NCBI GenBank assembly: GCA_009781515.1
Contig: WQXY01000008.1
Location: forward strand, 1 to 64,000
Length of the DNA stretch: 64,000 bases
Origin: Oscillospiraceae bacterium
GTDB lineage: Bacteria > Bacillota > Clostridia > Oscillospirales > Oscillospiraceae
Reading direction: 5' to 3'
A program made the position numbers and the translations under genes. How positions within the stretch are numbered: position 1 is the first letter of the stretch; every line of letters starts with the position of its first letter. This document shows, one piece after another, positions 37,113-45,552 of this stretch. The notes under the pieces are model-generated. The model worked only from the letters and a program-made list of their open reading frames with translations. It ran no database searches and had not been told where the DNA came from.

Positions 37113-37733
37113 ATGGGCATAGAATATTACGCATTCGCATTATTTGTAGCAGGGCTTATATGTATTATTGCACTTTTGTGCAAAGTGTTGTTTTCAAATG
37201 TGAAAAGACAAAACAAACTTCTTGATGACCGTGAAACAGAAGTTCTTCAACTCTATAACCGTATTGAAACGATTATGGAGGAATTTGACGATCAAGTTAA
37301 AGCGACAACCGAAGAATTAAAGCTCCGCGAGCAGGAATACAGGGCTGCTTTGCAGAACATGGCGGCGTTTCAGCTTCCTGCCGAGCTTGAAAAAAAGGAA
37401 CAGGTAATCGAAAGAGTGCCGCGCAGCGTGCCGTTTGATGCCAACAGGATAAGAGCGGCGGGCGAGGTAATAGAGCGGGCGGAGCGAATGGTTATAAGCG
37501 AAGCGCCTGTGGCGGCACAGCCGGAGGTCAAGCCTGCCGTGTTTCAAAAGTTCTTTGACGACTCTGCGGAAGCCGCGCCACCGCCGATGCCGTATGCGGA
37601 AGCGCCGATTAACACCTCGCGCAGTGAGTCGATATTGGCATTGGCTGATGAGGGGAAAACCGATGTTGAAATTGCCAGTACCCTCGGCATCACGCGCAAC
37701 GAGGTGCAGCTCGTGATTGGACTGACGAGGTAA
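37113..37733 (+). CDS. SwrB-like membrane/coiled-coil protein
   Basis: A 206-residue protein: one N-terminal membrane helix (about 6-26, YAFALFVAGLICIIALLC), a coiled coil (about 32-85), an Ala/Pro-rich linker and a C-terminal helix-turn-helix-like motif (ILALADEGKTDVEIASTLGI). The layout is that of SwrB/DUF6115 proteins, which follow sigD in Bacillus and help basal body maturation. Here it is three genes after sigD and is followed by the operon terminator. Assignment rests on architecture and place. Confidence 0.65.
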   Translation: MGIEYYAFALFVAGLICIIALLCKVLFSNVKRQNKLLDDRETEVLQLYNRIETIMEEFDDQVKATTEELKLREQEYRAALQNMAAFQLPAELEKKEQVIERVPRSVPFDANRIRAAGEVIERAERMVISEAPVAAQPEVKPAVFQKFFDDSAEAAPPPMPYAEAPINTSRSESILALADEGKTDVEIASTLGITRNEVQLVIGLTR

Positions 37734-37755
37734 AGTTCTGTATTTGCAAGTGTTT

Positions 37756-37793
37756 GAGGAAATGTCTCAAAATGGGACATTTCCTCTTTTTTT
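37756..37793 (+). terminator. Terminator of the flgB...swrB-like operon
   Basis: An 11-bp stem GAGGAAATGTC / GACATTTCCTC with a 9-base loop, then seven Ts. It ends the long operon that begins at about 24370. A sigma28-type promoter begins 4 bases later. Confidence 0.92.
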
Positions 37794-37796
37794 GGC

Positions 37797-37823
37797 TAAA
37801 GTTCCTCTGTATTGTGTCGATAA
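37797..37823 (+). promoter_or_regulatory. Sigma28 promoter of flhO-flhP
   Basis: TAAA (37797-37800), exactly 15 bases, GTCGATAA (37816-37823). Only one base differs from the consensus TAAA-N15-GCCGATAA. It starts right after an intrinsic terminator and 54 bases before the flhO start. The best sigma28 match in the window. Confidence 0.8.
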
Positions 37824-37876
37824 TTGTTATTAGGGAATTTAATTCCCGTCAACATGTATGTAAGAGGTACACTTGT

Positions 37877-38632
37877 ATGGTAAGAGGTCTTTATATTGCG
37901 GGCACAGGGATGTTGCTGCAACGCAGACGGATGGAGACCATTACAAATAACATAGCAAACTCTGATACAACCGGCTACAAAAAAGAGCACTTTGTGTCAC
38001 ACAGCTTTGACGAAGTGCTTATTCGGCGTATTAATGACCATAACCGTTTCTGGCCATACAATGAAGTCGGACCGCTTAATCTCGGCACACAGGTAGACCA
38101 CCTGACGGTCGACTTTACAACAGGAAACCTTGAGGGCACAGAGCGAAATACTGACCTTGCGCTTGTGGGCGATGCTTTCTTTGCGGTGCAGACACCAGAG
38201 GGTGAGCGTTATACCAAGGCGGGGCATTTTTATATAAATGAGGGCGGATTTCTCGTAGACGGTGAGGGCAATGAGCTGCTCGGAAACAATGGACCGATAT
38301 ATGTCGGCGGGCTTGATTTCAGAGTGGGGCAGTTCGGCGATGTGTGGACAGATGCAGGACTTGTAGATAACATCAGAATTGTGTCCTTTGAAGACAATAC
38401 GACACTTCGCAGACAAGGCAGCAATCTCTACTTTGCAACAGTTCCGCCAATGGCAGAGCCGAACCCATACAGGGTTGCACAGGGCTTTTTGGAAGCTTCA
38501 AACGTTGATATCGGACGTGAAATGGTCGACATGCTCACAATGTACCGTACGTACGAAACAAATCAACGTATGATAACAATGATAGATGAAACAGTCGGCA
38601 GAGCCGTAAATGATATTGGGAGACTACGCTAA
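37877..38632 (+). CDS. flhO: Flagellar basal body rod protein FlhO (FlgF/FlgG family)
   Basis: A 251-residue rod protein: MVRGLYIAGTGMLLQRRRME, then TITNNIANSDTTGYKKEHF, the central domain (L-V-G-D-AFFAVQTPEGERYTKAGHF) and the C-terminal helix Y-R-TYETNQRMITMIDETVGRA. It belongs to the distal rod. The start at 37877 has AAGAGG upstream; the ORF extends 41 codons further but crosses the promoter and terminator. Stop overlaps the flhP start by one base. Confidence 0.9.
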   Translation: MVRGLYIAGTGMLLQRRRMETITNNIANSDTTGYKKEHFVSHSFDEVLIRRINDHNRFWPYNEVGPLNLGTQVDHLTVDFTTGNLEGTERNTDLALVGDAFFAVQTPEGERYTKAGHFYINEGGFLVDGEGNELLGNNGPIYVGGLDFRVGQFGDVWTDAGLVDNIRIVSFEDNTTLRRQGSNLYFATVPPMAEPNPYRVAQGFLEASNVDIGREMVDMLTMYRTYETNQRMITMIDETVGRAVNDIGRLR

Positions 38633-39408
38633 TGTATGAAGCAAAATCGATAGCCGCAACGGCGCTTCGTAACCAACAGACAAGACTTGACACAATTGCC
38701 AACAACGTCGCCAATGCCAACACAGTGGCATTCAAAGGCGGAAGATTGGATTTTAAGGACGCCTTATATACAGCGGGCTTAACGCCGAGTTATCCGAGGT
38801 CGCCCGAAGAAAATCAGCAAAAAGGTCATGGTGTTATGATTTCCCATATCGGCAGAGAGTTTCGTCCGGGAAATCTTGAAAGAACCGAGCAACCGCTCGA
38901 CCTTGCAATTGAGGGCGAGGGCTGGTTCTCGCTGATTGATGCTAACGGTGATATCCTCTATACAAGAAACGGTAGCTTTAACCTTAGTGTCGAAGCCGAC
39001 GCAACATATCTTGTGAGTGGTGAGGGTTTGTATGTCCTTGATGTAAACGGTGCAAGAATACCGGTGCCGTTTGGAATAAACAGCATCGAGGTTGATGTAG
39101 ACGGCACAATGCGGTTTTTGAGCAATAATAATGAAGTCAGCAGAGCAACGCTTGGTATCTATACATTTCGTAATGTATACGGACTTTCAGCCTCCGGCAA
39201 CGGCAATTTCATTCAAACCCCGGCAGCAGGTGAGAGACTTGTTGCAAATGAGGCGGTGGTAAGGCAGGGTATGCTTGAGAGTTCAAACGTGAGTTTGGCA
39301 GAGGAAATGACCCGTCTTATCAGAACGCAAAGAGCATTTCAATTAGCTTCCAGAGCATTAACTACGGCAGATGAAATGGAAGGTATTGCAAATAACATGA
39401 GAAGATAA
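38632..39408 (+). CDS. flhP: Flagellar basal body rod protein FlhP (FlgG family)
   Basis: A 258-residue rod protein with the family start SIAATALRNQQTRLDTIANN-VANANTVAFKG, a central FlgE/G domain (IEGEGWFSLIDANGDILYTR) and the end S-S-N-V-SLAEEMTRLIRTQRAFQLAS. Pairs with FlhO to build the distal rod below the hook. Its stop codon is directly followed by the 5' arm of a hairpin that covers the next start codon. Confidence 0.92.
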   Translation: MYEAKSIAATALRNQQTRLDTIANNVANANTVAFKGGRLDFKDALYTAGLTPSYPRSPEENQQKGHGVMISHIGREFRPGNLERTEQPLDLAIEGEGWFSLIDANGDILYTRNGSFNLSVEADATYLVSGEGLYVLDVNGARIPVPFGINSIEVDVDGTMRFLSNNNEVSRATLGIYTFRNVYGLSASGNGNFIQTPAAGERLVANEAVVRQGMLESSNVSLAEEMTRLIRTQRAFQLASRALTTADEMEGIANNMRR

Positions 39409-39409
39409 T

Positions 39410-39464
39410 ATAATAAGATAACAATACGACAACATTAGATAAAGTTGGAGGGTTATCTTATTAT
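39410..39464 (+). promoter_or_regulatory. Hairpin that covers the yvyF start codon
   Basis: A perfect 13-bp inverted repeat: ATAATAAGATAAC (39410-39422) and GTTATCTTATTAT (39452-39464), loop 29 bases. The 3' arm includes the A and T of the yvyF ATG and directly follows its GGAGGG. The 5' arm starts 2 bases after the flhP stop. Ribosomes ending at flhP would open it, so translation of yvyF is probably coupled to flhP. Confidence 0.65.
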
Positions 39465-39879
39465 GAACATTACAACATGCCAATTTTGCAGAAAACCGTT
39501 TGCAAGCCTCGGCGGAAGAATTTGTCCAGCATGTATGGAGCAAATAGACAAGGATTTTATCACGGTAAGAGAGTATATTTACGAGCACAAACACTCTAAT
39601 ATCGATAGGATTGCCAAAGAAACCGAAGTAGAAAAGCAAGTAATACTGCACCTTCTCAAGGAAGGACGTCTGATTATTGACAGTCCGGACGGAGATGGTC
39701 TTTTATTCTGTGAGTCGTGCAAAAAGCCCATAAATACAGGCAGATTATGCAAAGAATGTATGGGAAATGCAGCCTCGGCAATGGATAAAAGTGTGTCGGC
39801 TTCGCAGGCTGCAAAACAGCACGCAGCAGCAAAGGCTGCCGAACCAAGTCTCAAAGGTTCCGCAAAGATTGGGCAGTAA
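39463..39879 (+). CDS. yvyF: Flagellar operon zinc-ribbon-like protein YvyF
   Basis: A 138-residue protein with two Cys pairs: C6-x2-C9 (TTCQFCRKPF) plus CPAC, and later CESCKK with CKEC, suggesting zinc binding. It matches the YvyF flagellar operon family that precedes flgM in Firmicutes. The region DRIAKETEVEKQVILHLLKE looks like a small winged helix. Role unknown, likely regulatory. The ATG at 39463 has GGAGGG upstream, but both lie in or beside a stable hairpin. Confidence 0.85.
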   Translation: MNITTCQFCRKPFASLGGRICPACMEQIDKDFITVREYIYEHKHSNIDRIAKETEVEKQVILHLLKEGRLIIDSPDGDGLLFCESCKKPINTGRLCKECMGNAASAMDKSVSASQAAKQHAAAKAAEPSLKGSAKIGQ

Positions 39880-39922
39880 CAAAAATAAAAACAAAAAAAC
39901 ATAAAAAAACTTAAAAATTCGC

Positions 39923-39949
39923 TAATATTATGTGAAAATGTTCCGATAT
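39923..39949 (+). promoter_or_regulatory. Sigma28 promoter of flgM
   Basis: TAAT (39923-39926), exactly 15 bases, TCCGATAT (39942-39949), about 32 bases before the flgM ATG at 39981. It would place the anti-sigma factor under the control of its own target. Confidence 0.7.
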
Positions 39950-39980
39950 ACTTAGTAGACCCTAATAGAAGGTGGACATT

Positions 39981-40271
39981 ATGAAAATTAATCCAATTGT
40001 AAATCCGAATATCCTCAGAAGCTATCAGGCGACCAAGCCGACTCGTGAAGTAGGAAAGCAGACGAGCGGTCGTGACGAAGTCACATTTTCCAAAGAAGCT
40101 CTGAACTTCTCCAAGGCCTTATCCGAAGCCAAGGAAGTGCTTGAGTTTAGGACGCCTGAAGAAAAGGCGCGTATCGCCGAAATCAAAGAAGCTGTCAACA
40201 AAGGCGAATACAAAGTAGACAGCATGGATATCGCCGATAAAATTCTTTCGAGTATTATTGGGCGCCCGTAA
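39981..40271 (+). CDS. flgM: Anti-sigma28 factor FlgM
   Basis: A 96-residue protein with the FlgM C-terminal helices (EKARIAEIKEAVNKGEYKVD, S-M-D-I-ADKILSSII). It binds sigma28 until the hook is complete, then is exported. The ATG at 39981 is preferred; an in-frame GTG 9 bases earlier is less likely since it overlaps the GAAGGTGG ribosome site. Stop overlaps flgN (TAATGA). Confidence 0.93.
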   Translation: MKINPIVNPNILRSYQATKPTREVGKQTSGRDEVTFSKEALNFSKALSEAKEVLEFRTPEEKARIAEIKEAVNKGEYKVDSMDIADKILSSIIGRP

Positions 40272-40777
40272 TGAGGCAGACTCTTATAGATTTGTGCGCA
40301 ATTCTGGAGGAGCAGAAGGCAGTTTTAAAAAACATGCTTGAGCTTGCTAAGGAGGAGCGCCAAATTATTATCAGCGGTGAGTCTGATAAGCTCGAAAACG
40401 TAATACGCCTTGAGCTTAAGGAACTTAACAAATTAGGTGCAATTGAAAAAAGACGCACGCAGCTCAACGCACAAATCGCGTCTGAAATGGACATACCGGA
40501 AGCAGAGCTTACAGTAACAGCAATAGCAGAAAAAGCGCAGCCGGAAGAAAAAGCCGCTATTAGGAAACTGCAAGGGGAGCTTACCCCTCTGATAGAAGAA
40601 CATACAGCAGTAAACAAGGAAAACCGTCAGCTGATTGAGTCGCATATAGAATACTCACAGACAATGTTAGAGCTAATGGTTGGTGTTGAAGACCCGTTAA
40701 ATAATATGTACGGCGGGGACGGAAGATCAACTCAAGATGACAGAAAAAGAAAAGGCTTATTTGACGGTCACGCATAA
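40271..40777 (+). CDS. flgN: Flagellar chaperone FlgN
   Basis: A 168-residue helical, charged protein of FlgN type (LIDLCAILEEQKAVLKNMLE at the start, then long coiled coil). It escorts FlgK and FlgL to the export gate, and both genes follow. The start overlaps the flgM stop, so both are coupled. Confidence 0.85.
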   Translation: MRQTLIDLCAILEEQKAVLKNMLELAKEERQIIISGESDKLENVIRLELKELNKLGAIEKRRTQLNAQIASEMDIPEAELTVTAIAEKAQPEEKAAIRKLQGELTPLIEEHTAVNKENRQLIESHIEYSQTMLELMVGVEDPLNNMYGGDGRSTQDDRKRKGLFDGHA

Positions 40778-40845
40778 AATAGTTTTTACAACACATAAGG
40801 ATAGCAAATATCTCGAGAATGGATTCTCCCAAGTGGGGAGACACA

Positions 40846-42579
40846 ATGAGAGCAACATTTTTTGGAGTCGAAATCGGCAAAACAGGCCTTACCACATCCC
40901 AGTTCGGGTTGGACGCGACGGGCCATAATATAGCAAACGTAGACACCGCAGGATACACACGCCAACGCATAGTTTCAACAGCACATGACCCGTTCGCAAC
41001 CATCGGTAGATTTGCGCCTGCAGGGCAGGGGCTTGTCGGTGGAGGCGTACGGGTTCAAATACTTGACCAAATACGCTCGGCGTTTCTTGACAGGCGTTTT
41101 CGTACAGAGTCAACGGCGCATTCATATTGGGAAACAAGGTCACAGAGCCTGACGTATATACAATCGTTCTTTGACAATGTAAATGAGAAAACAAGTATTA
41201 ACTACAGTTTGGAAAAGTTCTTTGAGTCTATGAAGACGCTCGCAGCCGACCCGATTTCCGGAGCGCCGCGTACACTGATGCAAACGGCAGCAATGGACTT
41301 GGTTCAGCAGCTCAATATGATTTTCAGCGGACTTGTGGACTTGCAAAAATCAGAAGATACATCGGTTAAAACAAAAGCCGAAGATATAAACACAATAGCA
41401 AAAGATATTGCCGAGCTTAATAAATCAATTTACAGCTTTGAAATCACAGGCATGATAGCAAATGACCTTAGAGATAAGCGCAATCTTTTGGTTGACCAAC
41501 TGGCAACGTATGTTGACATCGAATACAGAGAATATCCGGACAACTGGGGTCACTCTTTGTTTGAAATCAAAGTTGCAGGTGTGGTGCTTGTTGACCATGA
41601 CAAAACAGCCGAGCTTCGCACAAGGCCTGTAGCCAATAATATCCCCGGCGAGCCGGATGTTCAAGAGGTTTACTGGTACAATGTTATCGACGGCACGGCA
41701 AATTCGGGTATGCCGCTCGATTTTAGCAAAATCACGGGCGGTCAGCTCAGAGCACATATTGATGTACGTGACGGTACGGGCAGCGCAACCGACAGCAAGC
41801 TTCGCGGCATTCCGTACTACATCGAGATGATAAATAACTTGGCGCGCTCGCTTGTTGATGAAATAAATCAAGTTCACCGCCAAGGTTGGTCAGACCACCC
41901 CAACGGTTCAAAAACGGGAATTAACTTCTTCTATGAAGATAATGCGTGGGTCACATGGACTAACGGTACGGACATACTCGAATGGGACGAAACCTTGGGA
42001 GTATGGACAGACGGCGTCAATATCATTACGCAAGACCCCGACACAGGCGAATTTGTAGACGGTGCGGGAGAACCTGTAACAGGCTTTACACGTCAGCTTG
42101 ATGTTTCTCAGATAAATGCCAGAGATATCAAACTCAGTGATGAACTGATTGCCAGCGCCTTTAATATCGCAGCATCGGACACAAAAATCAGCCGTGCGGG
42201 TGTAGGCGGCTCGGAGGATCTTCAACGCCACAACAATAAAAATATGCTTGAGCTTTACAGGCTGTTCAGCCGTACGGATATTGTAGTAAATGTAAACGGC
42301 GAGCGGGTTGATATCGGCAGCTTTGACGATTACGCTTCGGTTATCAGATTTGACTTGGGTAACACACTGCATACAGCAAACCAAGCAAAAGAAACAAACA
42401 GAATTCTCAAGCTTGCTGCGGACAATCAGAGAACAGCGATTGCGGGAGTATCACTCGACGAAGAAATGGTCGGCCTTGTCAAATATCAACACGCATACAA
42501 CGGTGCCTCACGTGTTATAACCGCAATGGACGACGCACTTGACAGGCTGATAAACGGCACAGGCAGAGTCGGATTATAA
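40846..42579 (+). CDS. flgK: Hook-filament junction protein FlgK (HAP1)
   Basis: A 577-residue export substrate: FFGVEIGKTGLTTSQFGLDA and GHNIANVDTAGYTRQR at the N terminus, and V-S-L-D-E-E-MVGLVKYQHAYNGASRVITA at the C terminus, which pack together in the filament-type coiled coil. It joins hook and filament with FlgL. The start at 40846 has GGGGAG 7 bases upstream; an ATG at 40819 is less well placed. Confidence 0.95.
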   Translation: MRATFFGVEIGKTGLTTSQFGLDATGHNIANVDTAGYTRQRIVSTAHDPFATIGRFAPAGQGLVGGGVRVQILDQIRSAFLDRRFRTESTAHSYWETRSQSLTYIQSFFDNVNEKTSINYSLEKFFESMKTLAADPISGAPRTLMQTAAMDLVQQLNMIFSGLVDLQKSEDTSVKTKAEDINTIAKDIAELNKSIYSFEITGMIANDLRDKRNLLVDQLATYVDIEYREYPDNWGHSLFEIKVAGVVLVDHDKTAELRTRPVANNIPGEPDVQEVYWYNVIDGTANSGMPLDFSKITGGQLRAHIDVRDGTGSATDSKLRGIPYYIEMINNLARSLVDEINQVHRQGWSDHPNGSKTGINFFYEDNAWVTWTNGTDILEWDETLGVWTDGVNIITQDPDTGEFVDGAGEPVTGFTRQLDVSQINARDIKLSDELIASAFNIAASDTKISRAGVGGSEDLQRHNNKNMLELYRLFSRTDIVVNVNGERVDIGSFDDYASVIRFDLGNTLHTANQAKETNRILKLAADNQRTAIAGVSLDEEMVGLVKYQHAYNGASRVITAMDDALDRLINGTGRVGL

Positions 42580-42608
42580 TCTGATAACAGGACATAGGAG
42601 ATAAGAAA

Positions 42609-43829
42609 ATGGTTTCAAGAGTCACAAATCAAATGTTAACAAGAACTCTGCTGAGTAATCTCAGTATGAATTTAAGCAAAATGGATAAGCTGCAAAACCA
42701 AATGGCGACAGGCAGAAAGTATGCACATATAAGTGACGACCCGTCTGCTTTGATTTACGGTCAGGCGGCACGCAACAAGCTTGGGCGTCTTTCGCACTTC
42801 CAAAAAAGCGTCGAAACATCGCAAAGCTGGCTCACTCAGGCGGAAGCCGGAGTTATGGAGCTGCAAAAGGTTGTTGGTGCAGTATACGAGGAGCTTGTCA
42901 GTGCGGGCGGACCCAAAACCGACGATGATAAGAAAAATGTCGCAATGATTGTATATCAGCTTCGTGACCATTTTGTTGACACATTAAACGCCTCATACGG
43001 CGACAGGTTTGTTTACTCGGGATATAACACCCCCGGCGACTTTGCAGCCGACCGCGACCCGATGATTAAACCGTTTACATTGGACGCAAGCGGAAACATA
43101 CTCTTTAACGGCTTTAACGTTTCGCAATTTGACGGGATGCCGTCTGAGCTAATAAACAACAACTTTGCAGGGCTGACCCCCGCACAGGCGCTGACGAAAA
43201 TAAACGACCTTGGTGTCGGGGCAAAGTTTGACGACTTTATTACAAGCAAGGGTCTTAATCCCAATGATATGGTTCTCAGCGACCCGAATGACCCGCTCAG
43301 TCCTATGATTGAACAAAGAGAATTTATGGCAGGCGAACTTGCAAAAATGCATAATCTTATGAATGATGTTGTTTCTCTTGATGTGGGTCCGGGAATAACA
43401 ATGCCGATTACACTAAACGGCTTGGATTTAATATTCTTTACAACAACGGATAATGAAGGCAATTCAATTGTCCGCAATGCATACGACCTGCTGAGTGAAG
43501 TATATGTCGCTATTAACGGCGATGTAGCAACCGGTACAGACCCGCTCGGTGCAGATGAGCTTACAAAGCTGATACGGCTTGTGCAGGACTCGCAAAATCA
43601 TCTTTTAGTAAAATGTGCAGAAATCGGCGGCAGACAAAGAAGACTTGAGCTGCTTGAGGCAAGATACGAACAAGATGCGTTAAACTACGAGTCAATGCGT
43701 AGCGACGCAGAAGATGCGGACATGGCAGAGGTAATTATGTACCTTAAAATGGCAGAAACAGTGTACCAATCGGCACTTTCTGCAGGTGCAAGAATTATTC
43801 AGCCGACACTTATGGACTTTTTGAGATAA
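42609..43829 (+). CDS. flgL: Hook-filament junction protein FlgL (HAP3)
   Basis: A 406-residue flagellin-like protein with VTNQMLTRTLLSNLSMNLSK at the start, Y-A-H-I-SDDPSALIYGQAARNKLG, and the C-terminal A-E-D-A-DMAEVIMYLKMAETVYQSAL. It forms the second layer of the hook-filament junction. It follows flgK by 29 bases with AGGAG upstream. Confidence 0.95.
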   Translation: MVSRVTNQMLTRTLLSNLSMNLSKMDKLQNQMATGRKYAHISDDPSALIYGQAARNKLGRLSHFQKSVETSQSWLTQAEAGVMELQKVVGAVYEELVSAGGPKTDDDKKNVAMIVYQLRDHFVDTLNASYGDRFVYSGYNTPGDFAADRDPMIKPFTLDASGNILFNGFNVSQFDGMPSELINNNFAGLTPAQALTKINDLGVGAKFDDFITSKGLNPNDMVLSDPNDPLSPMIEQREFMAGELAKMHNLMNDVVSLDVGPGITMPITLNGLDLIFFTTTDNEGNSIVRNAYDLLSEVYVAINGDVATGTDPLGADELTKLIRLVQDSQNHLLVKCAEIGGRQRRLELLEARYEQDALNYESMRSDAEDADMAEVIMYLKMAETVYQSALSAGARIIQPTLMDFLR

Positions 43830-43865
43830 CATAGTCTTTTAGAGTCTCTAAATAACAAATAATAG

Positions 43866-43894
43866 TTGCATTTATGAGTTTTTCGTAGTATAAT
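43866..43894 (+). promoter_or_regulatory. Sigma-A promoter of yviE-fliW-csrA
   Basis: -35 TTGCAT (43866-43871), 17 bases, -10 TATAAT (43889-43894), about 60 bases before the yviE start. It allows fliW and csrA to be made independently of sigma28. Confidence 0.75.
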
Positions 43895-43954
43895 TAGGTG
43901 CTAATGTTATAGGCAATAGCCGAGATAAAGGATTATCAAAGGCAGGTGTTAAAA

Positions 43955-44560
43955 ATGGCAATCTATAGACTAAACATCGACCAGCAGCTTGCGGAAATAG
44001 GAGTAAGGACGACTCCTGCAAAGCTCAACATCTCAATGCCCAAGGGGCAAATGACGATCAACACTGAACGTCCGCAAATGCAGATTGACAAGAAAGCTCC
44101 GACGTTTAAGCTAAACAGGCAAAAGCTTAACAACGAAACAGGTCTTAAAGGACCACTCGAGCTTGCAAAAACCTTTAGAAACAAAGGTAAACAAACTGCA
44201 CTTCGTGCCGCCGGAGCGGCAAAAAATGACGGGAACTTCCTTGCAAACCACAAGGTAAAGGGCGACAAGGTTCCAAGGCTCGCAAAAAACAAAACAATGG
44301 AAAGACTTGGACCAAAGGAATTTAACGTCGGACTTATGCCCGAGTCATCCCCTCCCGAAATCACGTGGGACAAGGGCTACATGCGTATCAACTGGTCTAA
44401 ACACAGCATTGTTATAGACTACACCGGCGAGTATATGCCCGACATGACTGTTGACCCGAGATACTCGGTCGAAGTCTTTCTCAGAACAGAACCATATTTT
44501 CGAGTCATGGTTGAGGAAGCCGTCAGTTCTACAGGCAGGTATGTTGACCACGCAGTTTAA
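43955..44560 (+). CDS. DUF6470 (YviE-like) protein
   Basis: A 201-residue basic protein beginning MAIYRLNIDQQLAEIGVRTT, with PKGQMTINTERPQMQID and EITWDKGYMRINWSKHSIVI. It fits the YviE/DUF6470 family that lies between flgL and fliW in Bacillus. It is very rich in Lys and has no membrane segment. Function unknown; conserved position suggests a flagellar role. Confidence 0.8.
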   Translation: MAIYRLNIDQQLAEIGVRTTPAKLNISMPKGQMTINTERPQMQIDKKAPTFKLNRQKLNNETGLKGPLELAKTFRNKGKQTALRAAGAAKNDGNFLANHKVKGDKVPRLAKNKTMERLGPKEFNVGLMPESSPPEITWDKGYMRINWSKHSIVIDYTGEYMPDMTVDPRYSVEVFLRTEPYFRVMVEEAVSSTGRYVDHAV

Positions 44561-44573
44561 TTGTGTTATTCTA

Positions 44574-44633
44574 ATCAAGGTGTGCGGCAGAGGGATTGTT
44601 TCACTATGCCGCCCTTGATATGATTGATAGGAG
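44574..44633 (+). promoter_or_regulatory. fliW leader hairpin with GGA motifs (possible CsrA sites)
   Basis: ATCAAGG-TGT-GCGGCA (44574-44589) pairs with TGCCGCCCTTGAT (44607-44619): 13 bp with a 3-base bulge. The loop holds GGGA (44592-44595) and the ribosome site AGGAG (44629-44633) is a second GGA. CsrA prefers GGA in loops and at ribosome sites, so CsrA may control its own operon. No T run follows, so it is not a terminator. Confidence 0.5.
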
Positions 44634-44639
44634 TAAAAT

Positions 44640-45152
44640 ATGCAAATAGATACCTTACGATTTGGACCTGTTGAGGTAGATGAGGAAAAACTCATCGATT
44701 TTGGCGAGGGCATTCCGGGTCTTGAACAGTATCGCACCTATGCAATATTGCAATTTGAAGACAGCTATCCGTTGGTTTGGTTACAATCGACCGAAGACAC
44801 GGGCATTTGTCTCCCCGTGCTTGACACATTTGCAGTGTTGCCGGATTATCTGTTTGACATGGACGATGCCGATGTTAAATATCTTGAACTGAGCGGTCCC
44901 GATGAGCTGCACGTTGTCAGCGTGGTTGTTATACCGGAAGACATTAAAGGAATGACGGTAAACTTAGCCGCACCGATAGTTATTAACACAACTACAGGGC
45001 GGGCAAAGCAAATTGTTCTCAGCGGCACTGAGTATAACGTCAGAGTTCCTGTGTTCCAAGATATATGCAACGCTGTTGCACAAAGCGAAGCCGAAGACGA
45101 CTCCACGAGAGAGGAGGGTGACGCTGATGTTAGTTCTGTCAAGAAAGCTTAA
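44640..45152 (+). CDS. fliW: Flagellar assembly factor FliW (CsrA antagonist)
   Basis: A 170-residue protein: LRFGPVEVDEEKLIDFGEGI, PGLEQYRTYAILQFEDSYPL and the D-I-K-GMTVNLAAPIVINTTTGRAKQ region, all typical of FliW. It binds CsrA or free flagellin, linking flagellin level to CsrA activity. Its 3' end overlaps csrA by 26 bases. The last 20 residues are an acidic extension. Confidence 0.95.
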   Translation: MQIDTLRFGPVEVDEEKLIDFGEGIPGLEQYRTYAILQFEDSYPLVWLQSTEDTGICLPVLDTFAVLPDYLFDMDDADVKYLELSGPDELHVVSVVVIPEDIKGMTVNLAAPIVINTTTGRAKQIVLSGTEYNVRVPVFQDICNAVAQSEAEDDSTREEGDADVSSVKKA

Positions 45153-45390
45153 CGAAACCATAGTAATAGGCGACAATATCCGCGTAACCTTACTCGGCAT
45201 TGACGGTGATAAAATAAAGCTTGGTGTCGACGCTCCCCGTGATGTTAAAGTGTTCAGAGAAGAACTGCTTGAAGCAACAAAGAGCACAAACGTACAAGCA
45301 CTCGGTGCCCCAATCGTTTCTTTTGACTTATCAAAGATTAAGAAAGAAGACGGCACAAAAGAAGTCAAAAAACCGGCAGATAAAAAGTAA
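45127..45390 (+). CDS. csrA: Carbon storage regulator CsrA
   Basis: An 87-residue RNA-binding protein. Residues 1-60 are the CsrA core (MLVLSRKLNETIVIGDNIRV, I-D-G-DKIKLGVDAPRDVKVFREE). Residues 61-87 form a lysine-rich tail longer than in enterobacterial CsrA. It blocks ribosome sites at GGA motifs, classically hag in Bacillus. Start at 45127 with GGAGGG upstream, inside the end of fliW. No hag gene follows here. Confidence 0.95.
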   Translation: MLVLSRKLNETIVIGDNIRVTLLGIDGDKIKLGVDAPRDVKVFREELLEATKSTNVQALGAPIVSFDLSKIKKEDGTKEVKKPADKK

Positions 45391-45407
45391 AATAATACAA
45401 CATGTTG

Positions 45408-45450
45408 ATACACCCGACATTGTCGGGTGTATTATATTGTGCTTTTTTTC
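45408..45450 (+). terminator. Terminator after csrA
   Basis: An 11-bp perfect stem ATACACCCGAC / GTCGGGTGTAT with a 3-base loop, followed by a T-rich stretch that ends in seven Ts 12 bases further. Confidence 0.75.
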
Positions 45451-45552
45451 TAAAATTATGTTGCAATCAGTATATTGTCGTGCTAATATATAGTGTGGTA
45501 TGCACATTAGCAGGCAACAACATATAGTTCCTCGTGCTTGGAGGGTTTGTTT

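Noticed and set aside
43841-43858. TTTAGAG-T-CTCTAAA palindrome after flgL as a terminator
   Set aside because: The loop would be one base and no T run follows, so it cannot act as an intrinsic terminator. It may be chance.
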